From UBA5078 sp964538025 (GTDB lineage: Bacteria; Pseudomonadota; Gammaproteobacteria; Pseudomonadales; Pseudohongiellaceae): DNA of 64,000 nucleotides. The stretch is taken from the NCBI GenBank assembly GCA_964538025.1, contig CAZICZ010000002.1, positions 124,001-188,000 on the forward strand. The letters run 5' to 3'. Position numbers and translations under genes: made by a program. Position 1 is the stretch's first letter. Each line of letters starts with the position of its first letter. Below, piece after piece: positions 1-7,838 of the stretch. The notes below the pieces were generated by a model, which saw only the letters and a program-made list of their open reading frames with translations, had not been told where the DNA came from and did not search any database.

Positions 1-1773
1 GATGACGTCGCCATTTTGCTTGTTGTAGGCCCGCAAGACATACCGGCTGTTGTCGTCCTGCGCCAAAAACAGCAGGGTTTTCGTCAGCAAAGGACCCGTA
101 CGCGAGGGAGAACCTACAGGGCCCGGATCAAGAATTCCCTGCGCGATAATTCTCTCCCGAATCCCCTCCCCGTGCGGGACCATCCAGGCATGTTCCCCCG
201 TGTTGAGGTCGATTGCCGTAATGCGGCCATAGGGAGGTTTGATCAGCGGAAGGCCTCCGGGGCTCGGTGCAGAGGTCACTCCGCCGCGCACATACGTGAA
301 ATTCGAACTGTCTGCCTCGGGTTGCTGAAGTTGCACCACCATAGGGCTGCTCGCCGAGGGGAGGTATAACATACCGGTCTCGGGATCCACGGCCCCACCC
401 TGCCAGCCACCTCCCCCAAACCATCCCGGCAGGTTCACGGTCCCCCGCAGCGAGGGCGGGGTATACAGCGGCCCGTAATCAAATTGTTCCAAGGCTGCCA
501 GGGCTTCTCGGCGCAGCTCCGGCGTGAAGTTGATCAGGGTGTCATCAGAGATGCCCTGTGCCTCGAACGGCGCGGGCTTGCTCGGGATGGGTTGCGTCGC
601 GGAAAGGACCTCCCCCGGCACGCTGCTGCCCGGCACAGGTGTTTCCACTATCGGCCACACGGGTTCTCCCGTCTCACGATCAAATACAAAGACGAAGCCT
701 TGCTTGGTAATCTGGGCAACCGCCTTGATTGGCCGGCCGTCCACTTCGATATCAACAAGATTGGGGGCTGCCGGAAGGTCATAATCCCATACCCCGTGAT
801 GCACAAACTGATAGTGCCAGACTCGTTGACCCGTTTTCGCGTCCAGACATACCAGGCTTTCCGCAAACAAATTGTTTCCCTTACGGTGACCTCCAAACCA
901 ATCATTGGTGGGAGTGCCGATGGGAAGATACACATACCCCAGTGCCGGATCAGCGCTCATCACTGTCCACACGTTGGTGTTCCCCGTGTATTCCCAGGCA
1001 CCCTCCTCCCAGGTGTCGTTGCCAAACTCGCCCGCTTGGGGAATCGTGTGAAACATCCAGATCTGTTCACCTGTACGCACATCAAACCCGCGCACGTGCC
1101 CGGGAGGGGCCTCCTTGAAACGAGGCACATCATTGATGGAGGAGCCAACTACGACGATGTCCCCGATCACCAGCGGTGCGGATATCTGGGTATACGCCCT
1201 GCGATCGACCTCTCTCCCCAGCCCTTGTGTCAGATCGATGCGGCCTTGCTCCCCAAAGGCAGGATCGGGCAGGCCCGTCGCTGCGTCCAGGGACCACAAA
1301 TACGCATCGTTGCCGGGCATGAGAATCCGCCCCTTCGCGCCATCGCTCCAATAGGAAACGCCGCGGTGGTTATAGCCCAAATTGGCAGGACGACCGGATT
1401 CCCATGCCCGGGTATCAAAGACCCACCGCTGAGCGCCCGTTTCCCCGTCGATGGCAGCCACCCGACCAAACGAGGTGCTCACGTAAAGAACCCCGTCGAT
1501 GGCGATTGGCGTCACTTTGTAGGTGCCTGGACTCGCCCGAAAATCCTGCTTCGCCTGATTCTCGGCAACGGTCAGATTATCAGGAGAAGCCCACGACCAG
1601 CTCAGCGCCAGCTGCGAAACATTGGCCTCATTTATCTGGGAAAAATCAACGTATTTGGTGGACGCTGCATCCGCTCCGTAGGAGGGCCAGTCATTGGCAT
1701 ATGACGTGACAGACAGACAAGCACTGCAGAACAGGAGCAGGGAAACGAGGACGCGGCGCGACAGGCATGGCAT
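1..1773 (-). CDS. PQQ-dependent dehydrogenase (quinoprotein), 3' end outside window
   Basis: The minus-strand frame is open from an ATG at 1773 to the window edge (591 codons, no stop seen). It starts with a secretion signal (basic start, then a leucine-rich stretch and TSYA just before the mature NDWPSYG), so the enzyme should be periplasmic. The mature part shows the repeated quinoprotein propeller pattern: IDGVLYVSTSFGRVAAID, GETGAQRWVFDTR, LDAATGLPD, DAKTGQRVWHY and FDREAGEPVW, each a W-motif blade. GGGWQGGAVDPETGMLYLPSS resembles the membrane-type glucose/alcohol quinoprotein group rather than a methanol dehydrogenase. The substrate cannot be read from sequence. An AGGGA sequence lies about 10 nt before the start. 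No PQQ biosynthesis gene is nearby. The family assignment is secure; the specificity is unknown. Confidence 0.9.
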   Translation of the reverse strand, partial: MPCLSRRVLVSLLLFCSACLSVTSYANDWPSYGADAASTKYVDFSQINEANVSQLALSWSWASPDNLTVAENQAKQDFRASPGTYKVTPIAIDGVLYVSTSFGRVAAIDGETGAQRWVFDTRAWESGRPANLGYNHRGVSYWSDGAKGRILMPGNDAYLWSLDAATGLPDPAFGEQGRIDLTQGLGREVDRRAYTQISAPLVIGDIVVVGSSINDVPRFKEAPPGHVRGFDVRTGEQIWMFHTIPQAGEFGNDTWEEGAWEYTGNTNVWTVMSADPALGYVYLPIGTPTNDWFGGHRKGNNLFAESLVCLDAKTGQRVWHYQFVHHGVWDYDLPAAPNLVDIEVDGRPIKAVAQITKQGFVFVFDRETGEPVWPIVETPVPGSSVPGEVLSATQPIPSKPAPFEAQGISDDTLINFTPELRREALAALEQFDYGPLYTPPSLRGTVNLPGWFGGGGWQGGAVDPETGMLYLPSASSPMVVQLQQPEADSSNFTYVRGGVTSAPSPGGLPLIKPPYGRITAIDLNTGEHAWMVPHGEGIRERIIAQGILDPGPVGSPSRTGPLLTKTLLFLAQDDNSRYVLRAYNKQNGDVI

Positions 1774-1918
1774 GGGAGTAGTCCCTTTTATTGTTATTTG
1801 TGCGAGGGATACTACTGCAAGCGTCTAAACAGGGGAATGGGTCGTGTTGGAGCAGGGTTCGTAAGGCGTCAATCGGGGGCGTAGTGCAAGAGAATCTGGG
1901 CGAGGACGTGCAGTTGAG

Positions 1919-2008
1919 TGGCGGTGAGGGAGGGATTCGAACCCTCGATAGGGGTTAACCTATACACACTTTCCAGGCGTGCTCCTTCAACCACTCGGAC
2001 ACCTCACC
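1919..2008 (-). tRNA. tRNA-Ser (GGA anticodon)
   Basis: The minus strand reads GGTGAGG at the 5' end, pairing with CCTCACC, followed by discriminator G and a genomically encoded CCA. The anticodon loop contains GGA. A long variable arm (class II tRNA, 90 nt with CCA) and the T-arm GGTTCGAATC confirm serine type. It lies alone between queF and the PQQ-dehydrogenase gene. Confidence 0.97.
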
Positions 2009-2054
2009 GTATGTACTCAATTCTGCGATATTCGCTGATTTGAAGGCGCGACAC

Positions 2055-2081
2055 TGTATACCAGAGACTTGCCAATTACAA
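2055..2081 (-). promoter_or_regulatory. possible sigma70 promoter for tRNA-Ser
   Basis: On the minus strand a TTGTAA hexamer (2081-2076) is followed after only 15 bp by TATACA (2060-2055) and a GC-rich discriminator. The short spacer makes this a weak prediction. The position, about 45 bp before the tRNA, is reasonable. Confidence 0.3.
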
Positions 2082-2089
2082 GCGCCAGC

Positions 2090-2911
2090 CTATTGCCGGA
2101 TCAGGCGGCTCGCAGGGAAGTCAAGCAGTGCAGGTTCCGTACTGCGCACTGGCACAATCTCCAACCCTCCCCTGCGCAGAAAGTGAATTGTGACGCCGAG
2201 AAATTCGGGGCGACACTGCTGAAGTATTTCTACAAAAATACGTTCTGCGCAGTCCTCATGAAAGCCTTCATGATGACGGTAGGACACTAAATACGCCAAC
2301 AAGCTCTCCCGCTCGATTCGCGGCCCTCGATATTGAATGACAACTGTCCCCCAATCAGGTTGAGAGGTGACCGGGCAATTAGACTTGAACAAATCTGAAT
2401 ACAGACTCTCGTCTGCGATGTCCACTGGGTGCACGCGTAATAAAGCGGCAGAGGGCGTGTACTTTTCAATCGTGATCTCCAGTGAATCAAGACTCTCACC
2501 CTCAGGCGCCGTGATTGAAAAGTGATGGCGGTCTTGAACCGCGGTGAACTGCACCATGACGGGCGCACCTGCTACTGCGGACAGGTCGTGCGCGATCGTC
2601 TCTTTCACGTGCTCGGCGGAGTCGAAGCGAGTCTGGTTGAGCGAGTTCAGGTACAACTTGAGGGATTTGGATTCCACCAGATTGGGACTTGTCGCGGGCA
2701 CCAAAAATTCACCGAGCATGATCTGCGGCTTCCCCCGTGCATTGAGCCACGACAATTCATAGGCACGCCATAGATCGTAGCCCCGAAACGGCAATGCGCC
2801 ATCGAGCACCTGGATGCTCTGGCGATTGTGCGCGCGTGGAATCGCGAACAGTATCTCCGGTGCATACTGCTCAGGATAGGCAGTGTGTTTTCCCAAGGGA
2901 ATCTCGTGCAT
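2090..2911 (-). CDS. queF: NADPH-dependent 7-cyano-7-deazaguanine reductase QueF
   Basis: QueF reduces preQ0 to preQ1 in the cytoplasm, the last free-base step of queuosine tRNA modification. The protein (273 residues from the chosen start) has the long two-domain (type II, YqcD-like) layout. The catalytic site SNCPVTSQPDWG is present, with the thioimide-forming Cys at residue 179 and the conserved Asp seven residues later. The N-terminal half has the HFSITAPEG and E-S-K-S-L motifs of the family. An in-frame ATG lies 5 codons upstream (2926), but MHEIPLGKHTAYP matches the usual QueF start better. It sits 21 nt downstream of the ABC permease, probably in the same transcript. No other queuosine gene is in the window. 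Confidence 0.95.
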   Translation of the reverse strand: MHEIPLGKHTAYPEQYAPEILFAIPRAHNRQSIQVLDGALPFRGYDLWRAYELSWLNARGKPQIMLGEFLVPATSPNLVESKSLKLYLNSLNQTRFDSAEHVKETIAHDLSAVAGAPVMVQFTAVQDRHHFSITAPEGESLDSLEITIEKYTPSAALLRVHPVDIADESLYSDLFKSNCPVTSQPDWGTVVIQYRGPRIERESLLAYLVSYRHHEGFHEDCAERIFVEILQQCRPEFLGVTIHFLRRGGLEIVPVRSTEPALLDFPASRLIRQ

Positions 2912-2932
2912 CGTACAGCTCCGCAAGGACGG

Positions 2933-3721
2933 TCAGTGGCGCAGCCCGGTTCCCTTTCGCAGAAGGAGGATGCACGCCACAAAAAGTATCAGAACGAATA
3001 AGGCCAGCATGCCGAGGGACACATAAATGTTGACATCAGAGGCCCCTAGAATGCCGAAGCGGAAGGTATTGACCATATAGAAGATTGGGTTCAGGGACGA
3101 CACGAATTTTCCTGCTGCAGGCAACATCTCTACTGAATAAAAGACTCCGCCGAGATAGATCAGAGGGGTCAGTACAAAAGTCGGGATGATCGAGATGTCA
3201 TCGAAACTGTTCGCGAACAACGCGTTCAGAAACCCTGCGAGCGAGAACACGACGGCAGTCATCAACACCACAAGAATCGTGATGGAATAGTTGTGAATGT
3301 TCAGGTCGGTAAACGCAAAGGACATCAGCATGACGATAATGCCGACCGCTAGTCCGCGTGCAACGCCTCCTGCCACAAACCCACACAGAATGACGTAGTT
3401 CGGTACGGGAGAAACGAGAAGCTCCTCAATACTGCGCTGAAACTTCTGACTGAAAAAAGAGGACACAACGTTTGCGTACGAATTTTGAATAACGGCCATC
3501 ATTACGAGGCCGGGAACGATAAAATCCATGTAGTCATAGCCGCCCATATCGCCAATTCGCCGTCCGATCAGGTTGCCAAATATCATGAAATACAGACCGA
3601 TCGTGATCGCCGGGGGCACCAGCGTCTGCACCCAGATGCGCGCGAATCGGCGCACTTCTTTCACAAGAATTGTTTCAAAGGCGATGTACTTATAGTTGGA
3701 TTGCATGGTGAACGCACTCAC
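2933..3721 (-). CDS. yadH: ABC-2 type transporter permease (YadH-like)
   Basis: A 262-residue inner-membrane protein with six predicted hydrophobic segments, of the ABC-2 permease family. It has the family features FIVPGLVMMAVIQNSYANV (second helix region), SIEELLVSPVP, and the NPIFYMVNTFRFGILG element near the end, as in E. coli YadH. It follows the ATPase gene by 18 nt, so the two form an exporter. The substrate is unknown in the family. The listed start is GTG at 3721; an ATG at 3706 (MQSNYKYIAFETIL) is an alternative, and neither has a strong ribosome binding site. Confidence 0.92.
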   Translation of the reverse strand: MSAFTMQSNYKYIAFETILVKEVRRFARIWVQTLVPPAITIGLYFMIFGNLIGRRIGDMGGYDYMDFIVPGLVMMAVIQNSYANVVSSFFSQKFQRSIEELLVSPVPNYVILCGFVAGGVARGLAVGIIVMLMSFAFTDLNIHNYSITILVVLMTAVVFSLAGFLNALFANSFDDISIIPTFVLTPLIYLGGVFYSVEMLPAAGKFVSSLNPIFYMVNTFRFGILGASDVNIYVSLGMLALFVLILFVACILLLRKGTGLRH

Positions 3722-3739
3722 GGAAGACGGGTGAAAAAA

Positions 3740-4660
3740 TCACGCTGATTTCAATCGTGACAGGAACAGTTGTTCGAGCCGGTTGGTCTTGTTTCGCATC
3801 CCCTTCACGCCAACGTGACGCGACTGCAGATGATCGAAAACGCCATTGATATCCTCGTCTCGTCCGATGTCGACCTCAAAGGTATGGGCGTCCACCCAAC
3901 GGCTGCGCGCCAATCCGAGCGCTGCAAAATCGGATTCACTGATTTCCTGGCGTAAATCAAAAACCAGCGTTTGCGAATCGAGTTTATCCAGCAATTTCTT
4001 CATGCTGGTATTCTCAATAATGCGACCTTCATCGATGATGGCAATATTGCGGCACAGATGCTCTGCTTCCTCCAGATAATGAGTCGTCAGAATGATGGTC
4101 GTGCCGTTACGGTTAATCTCTTGCAAAAAATCCCACATGGAGCGCCGCAGCTCGATATCCACACCGGCAGTTGGTTCATCGAGGATCAGCAGGCGGGGTT
4201 CATGGACCAAGGCGCGCGCGATCATCAATCGCCGCTTCATTCCGCCGGACAACATGCGGGCTCGATTATTGCGTTTATCCCACAATCCTAATTTGGTCAG
4301 ATACTTTTCTGTTCTTTCTCGGGCGAGTGGTCTCGGCAAACCGTAATAACCGGCTTGCGTCATGACAATGTCATAGACCTTTTCGAAGAGGCTGAAGTTC
4401 ACCTCCTGAGGCACAATGCCAAGATCAAGCTTGGTCTCGTACACATGGGTTTCGACATTCTTGCCGTAAACGGTCACGGTGCCGGAGGTTTGTTTGACGA
4501 GCGTGGAGATCACTCCGATGGTTGTCGATTTTCCCGCGCCGTTAGGACCAAGCAACGCAAAAAAATCGCCCTCATTGACGTCCAGGTCCACACCCTTCAG
4601 CGCTTGATGTCCATTGGCATAGGTTTTGTGCAAATCTTTAATCGAAATAGCAATCGTCAT
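3740..4660 (-). CDS. yadG: ABC transporter ATP-binding protein (YadG-like)
   Basis: The 306-residue ATPase partner of the downstream permease. It shows a Walker A loop (GPNGAGKST), the signature LSGGMKRR, a Walker B LLILDEPTAG and the switch histidine in LTTHYLEEAEH. The C-terminal 80 residues form the extra domain seen in YadG/DrrA-type exporters. I chose the ATG at 4660 (MTIAISIKDLHKTYANG), because the 15 codons upstream (to 4705) do not resemble the family. ATPase, permease and queF lie in one direction with gaps of 18 and 21 nt, which suggests an operon. Whether the exporter has any link to queuosine is not shown by the sequence. Confidence 0.93.
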   Translation of the reverse strand: MTIAISIKDLHKTYANGHQALKGVDLDVNEGDFFALLGPNGAGKSTTIGVISTLVKQTSGTVTVYGKNVETHVYETKLDLGIVPQEVNFSLFEKVYDIVMTQAGYYGLPRPLARERTEKYLTKLGLWDKRNNRARMLSGGMKRRLMIARALVHEPRLLILDEPTAGVDIELRRSMWDFLQEINRNGTTIILTTHYLEEAEHLCRNIAIIDEGRIIENTSMKKLLDKLDSQTLVFDLRQEISESDFAALGLARSRWVDAHTFEVDIGRDEDINGVFDHLQSRHVGVKGMRNKTNRLEQLFLSRLKSA

Positions 4661-4839
4661 ATCGTCCACTTTTGAGCCTGACGGCCCGGTTGGGAGGCAA
4701 GACACGTGACCCTCTCGGCATCACGACAGCGGGCGGCCATGCTAGCAAATAGGACTGCTCATTGCGATATGGACACCGCCCGTTATCCCTCGGGTGGGCA
4801 TACATGGCGTTGCCATTCACGGCCTTGATTCAAGAAGGC

Positions 4840-4870
4840 AAAAAAAAAAGCCTGACCGAAGTCAGGCTTT
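4840..4870 (-). terminator. Rho-independent terminator of tRNA-Glu
   Basis: The minus strand reads an 8-bp stem AGCCTGAC / GTCAGGCT with a 4-nt loop, followed by a run of about ten T. It starts 7 nt after the CCA end of the tRNA and clearly serves it. Confidence 0.93.
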
Positions 4871-4876
4871 TAAATT

Positions 4877-4952
<76 letters not shown>

Positions 4953-5244
4953 TAGAGTCAAACAATCTCTCTGCCTTATTGCAGAAAGCGGCGCATTTTA
5001 GGAAGCCAGCAGGCTCGCGTCAAGCCTTTATTGTGTAAATTTTTCAGCGATTCTGGCCAATATTGCTTCCTCCATGCGCGCCCTTGCTCACCGCCTATGA
5101 CGAGATCGCATTCCCACATTCCAGTACTGAATTGGACAAACAGCATTCGACCCCGTACACGGAAGGTTGCTAGAATTTCGGGCCTGCGTGACGCCCTGAT
5201 CAACAGGCAGCTCTGGAAATTCACGCAGAGGGAGTGTTTGTTCG
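4953..5244. other. intergenic region carrying only the tRNA-Glu promoter
   Basis: Apart from the promoter listed next, I see no gene, repeat or convincing hairpin here. The short ORFs in all frames have no ribosome binding site and no family-like sequence. Confidence 0.6.
4995..5023 (-). promoter_or_regulatory. sigma70 promoter of tRNA-Glu
   Basis: On the minus strand TTGACG (5023-5018), a 17-bp spacer and TAAAAT (5000-4995) are followed by a GCGCC discriminator. The GC-rich discriminator is typical of stringently controlled stable-RNA promoters. Initiation would lie about 35-40 nt before the tRNA. Confidence 0.8.
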
Positions 5245-5958
5245 ATGTGGGTTGGAATAAGCGTAAGTGCAGGACTGGCACTTCTGGTGCTGATCGTCTG
5301 GATGCTGCACCGCAATCAACAGGTGCGTAATGCCGAATCTGTGGATCGCACCCTGCCCTTGCCCCCGCTCGAACTGCGTGATTCAGAAGCCGTCGTCAGT
5401 GCGGAAGATATTCTAGGGCTGTCGCCTGGCCCCGAGACTGTCAGGAACGCCCCCATCGTGACGTCGCAGGATCCTCTCACCTCACCGGCCCTCACGACAG
5501 ACAACTGGCTCGACACCAGTAAGCAGCTTCTGCAGGAGGGGCAGTTTGCTTCTGCCTATGCGGCCGCGTCCAGCGCATTTCCCCAGATGGGGGCGTTTCG
5601 CCAGGCCTGTCAGGTGCAAAGAGCAGAGATCAAATCCTTGAAAAAGCAGTGCACGTCGGCTGAGCATGCCTTACAGACCCTCTACCGCACCGCAGCTCTG
5701 GCCGATTTTTTTCATGGGCGGACGACATCAACCGGTCCCCTTTCTCCCGGTGCACTGAAAAAAGTGACGGAGGCCGATTGGAAGGCCCTGGAATGTCCCT
5801 ATGACACACTGGGGGTCGACCGACTTTCGCTCCTGACAAAAACTGATGTGAGAGACCTGCAACAGGCATGGGGAATCCCGAATGCCCACGCCCACATGCG
5901 CGATCTTTTCCCAGAAAAGTGGCAGACACTCTGTTCGCGGCTCGGGGTTAAAAATTAA
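5245..5958 (+). CDS. hypothetical single-pass membrane protein
   Basis: I do not recognise this 237-residue protein. Residues 3-20 (VGISVSAGLALLVLIVWM) form a single N-terminal membrane anchor, followed by a basic HRNQQVR. The rest should then lie on the cytoplasmic side by the positive-inside rule. A low-complexity linker (residues 25-85, rich in Pro, Ser, Thr and Glu) leads to a helical part (about 90-150) with a TPR-like helix pair LLQEGQFASAYAAASSAFP, and then a C-terminal region rich in Trp and Leu. GAGGGAG lies 10 nt before the ATG and supports translation. It stands alone, with 150 bp before the next gene. Confidence 0.7.
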   Translation: MWVGISVSAGLALLVLIVWMLHRNQQVRNAESVDRTLPLPPLELRDSEAVVSAEDILGLSPGPETVRNAPIVTSQDPLTSPALTTDNWLDTSKQLLQEGQFASAYAAASSAFPQMGAFRQACQVQRAEIKSLKKQCTSAEHALQTLYRTAALADFFHGRTTSTGPLSPGALKKVTEADWKALECPYDTLGVDRLSLLTKTDVRDLQQAWGIPNAHAHMRDLFPEKWQTLCSRLGVKN

Positions 5959-6117
5959 TCAAAACCGCTGAATTATCAATCACTTTGATTCAATTTTGAG
6001 CATCCTTGACCGCCCTCTGTGACTATGCGAATCTGGGCGCGTTCAACTCCGGATGCCGTGCCGTCACGACGAACCCTTTGCATTGACAGCCCTTAAATCA
6101 ACACTTCCAACGTGCCC

Positions 6118-6384
6118 ATGAACGACCAACGAAAACCAGTGCGAAGCCGCCCACCGGACCCTGTCGTTCTCTCCCAGGGAGAGCAGCAGTTGCAGGCCGA
6201 GATTACCCTGTTGACCACCTGGATCAGGACACTCGAAGTCGCCGACGCCTCGGACCCAGTGCACAGGAGTCGCCTTCGCACTTATCAGGACATGCTCCGC
6301 AGTCGTCAGGAAATGCTCCTGATTCTGCAAAACACACCTGCCGCTTTAGTCGCTCCACCGGAGCAAAACCTGAGGACACCATGA
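6118..6384 (+). CDS. small hypothetical helical protein coupled to dUTPase
   Basis: This ORF of 88 codons has no family I recognise. From residue about 20 it is predicted helical and rich in Gln, Arg and Leu (LSQGEQQLQAEITLLTTWIR, then RLRTYQDMLRSRQEMLLILQ), which looks like a short coiled coil. Its stop codon overlaps the start of the dUTPase gene (ATGA at 6381-6384), a sign of translational coupling and a shared role or at least shared expression. A GTG at 6112 is two codons upstream and in frame. No clear ribosome binding site precedes either start. Confidence 0.55.
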   Translation: MNDQRKPVRSRPPDPVVLSQGEQQLQAEITLLTTWIRTLEVADASDPVHRSRLRTYQDMLRSRQEMLLILQNTPAALVAPPEQNLRTP

Positions 6385-7052
6385 CCACGCTACTCGAACC
6401 CCATGCTCGCCAGATGCTGACTCTGCAATCCCGCATGAATACCAAAGTGGATCCCCTCTGGGTCTCGAAGCGCTTTCCCTATTTGCGGGCAGTGGTCATC
6501 GAAGCGGCCGAAGCGATTGAACATCACGGGTGGAAATGGTGGAAAAAGCAGGACTGCGATACCGCGCAGCTGCAGATGGAGATTATCGATATCTGGCATT
6601 TCCTGCTTTCCGAGATCCTGCTCACCCACGAAGACGACCAGGAAGCGTCGCGCCACTGGCTTTTGGGAGCCGCGCATGCCGCATCCCAGGAACACACTCT
6701 CGTTTTTGATGGCCGATCATATCGTCTCGACACCATGAGCCTGGTGGCAAAACTCGAACTGCTGATCGGGGTGAGCGTCGCGCGGCGGGTGGAACTTGGT
6801 TTGTTCGCCACCGTCATGCGGGATTGCTGTTTAGACTGGGGCACGCTGTACCGACAATATGTCAGTAAAAATGTGCTGAATTTCTTCCGCCAGGATTACG
6901 GTTATAAGGAAGGGACGTATCAGAAACTCTGGGCAGGCCGCGAGGACAATGAACACCTGGTGGAGTTGATGGATTCGCTGGATGCTAATGACCCACGGTA
7001 TCCGGAGTTGCTCTATCAGGGGCTGGCGGATCGCTATCCCCCAGCTCAATGA
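6381..7052 (+). CDS. dimeric dUTPase (all-alpha NTP pyrophosphatase family)
   Basis: The 223-residue protein belongs to the all-alpha dUTPase group (dUTPase_2, related to MazG). These enzymes hydrolyse dUTP, and in some members dUDP, to dUMP, keeping uracil out of DNA. The metal-binding motifs are seen as EAAEAIEH (Glu41, Glu44) and EIIDIWHF (Glu67, Asp70), with the basic KWWKK between them and the NFFRQDYGYKEGTYQKLW segment near the end that contributes to substrate binding. This family is unrelated to the trimeric Dut common in gammaproteobacteria. The ATG overlaps the stop of the preceding small gene. Convergent nfuA ends 6 nt downstream. Confidence 0.85.
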   Translation: MTTLLEPHARQMLTLQSRMNTKVDPLWVSKRFPYLRAVVIEAAEAIEHHGWKWWKKQDCDTAQLQMEIIDIWHFLLSEILLTHEDDQEASRHWLLGAAHAASQEHTLVFDGRSYRLDTMSLVAKLELLIGVSVARRVELGLFATVMRDCCLDWGTLYRQYVSKNVLNFFRQDYGYKEGTYQKLWAGREDNEHLVELMDSLDANDPRYPELLYQGLADRYPPAQ

Positions 7053-7058
7053 AGCGGA

Positions 7059-7640
7059 TTATTTGAAGTAGGCGTTTTCGCGCTGACTGTGGTCGGTAAT
7101 ATCCCGCACCTCCGTCAGTTGTGGGATTTGCTCGAGAAGCGTCTTTTCAACGCCTTCCTTCAAGGTCAGATCCACCATGCCGCATCCTTGACACCCGCCG
7201 CCAAATTTAAGAATGGCAATGCTGTTATCAAAGATCTCTTCCAGCGTCACGACGCCGCCATGGGCTGCCAGCGAGGGATTCACCTCGTTGTACAGCACAT
7301 AATTCACCCGGTCCTCCAGCGTACTGTCATCGGTAATCTGGGGAAGCCGGGAATTGGGCGCCTTGATGGTCAATTGTCCTCCCATCGCGTCCTTGGCGTA
7401 GTCCACTACGGCGTCTTTCAGGTACGGAATACTTCTGGCTTCAATATAGGCGTTGAAATCGGCGTACTGCCTCAGTTCGTCTGACTCCTGCGATTCCCCG
7501 GGACGGCAAAAGGAAATGCAGGTTTCTGCCTTGGGGGTGCCCGCATCCAGAATAAAAATGCGCACCGCAATGCCGTCGCAATCCTGTTTTTTCAGAAGCG
7601 CCGCAAGGTATTCCTGGGCAGATTCGGTAATCGTGATCAT
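7059..7640 (-). CDS. nfuA: Fe-S biogenesis protein NfuA
   Basis: NfuA carries [4Fe-4S] clusters to apo-proteins in the cytoplasm. The 193-residue protein has the two expected parts: an N-terminal degenerate A-type carrier domain (about 1-95) and a C-terminal Nfu domain (about 105-193). The cluster-binding pair is in FGGGCQGCGM (Cys150 and Cys153). Both the length and the ending match the E. coli protein. It is divergent from metH, with 198 bp between the starts. Confidence 0.96.
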   Translation of the reverse strand: MITITESAQEYLAALLKKQDCDGIAVRIFILDAGTPKAETCISFCRPGESQESDELRQYADFNAYIEARSIPYLKDAVVDYAKDAMGGQLTIKAPNSRLPQITDDSTLEDRVNYVLYNEVNPSLAAHGGVVTLEEIFDNSIAILKFGGGCQGCGMVDLTLKEGVEKTLLEQIPQLTEVRDITDHSQRENAYFK

Positions 7641-7838
7641 AAGAGATCCTGAGCGGGGTCAGTGGTGGCGCAAGTGTACGCTATGTTGTGATCGAGGGGA
7701 ATACTGGACTAAAACACTAAGGTATTGAGTATGCATTTTCTTCATAGTGTGTGCGCAGGATTTGCGCATGCCCGCCCTGTTGGCATCTGTTAGAATGCGC
7801 CCTTTTCGAAAACTCCCCTGAACGCGCGGACGACTATC

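Noticed and set aside
484..1704. A 406-codon plus-strand ORF
   Set aside because: It is the shadow of the PQQ-dehydrogenase on the other strand; its translation has no family-like features and a high Arg/His/Pro content.
7641..7838. Cobalamin riboswitch before metH
   Set aside because: The region is short and I see no B12-box-like sequence or adequate stem structure.
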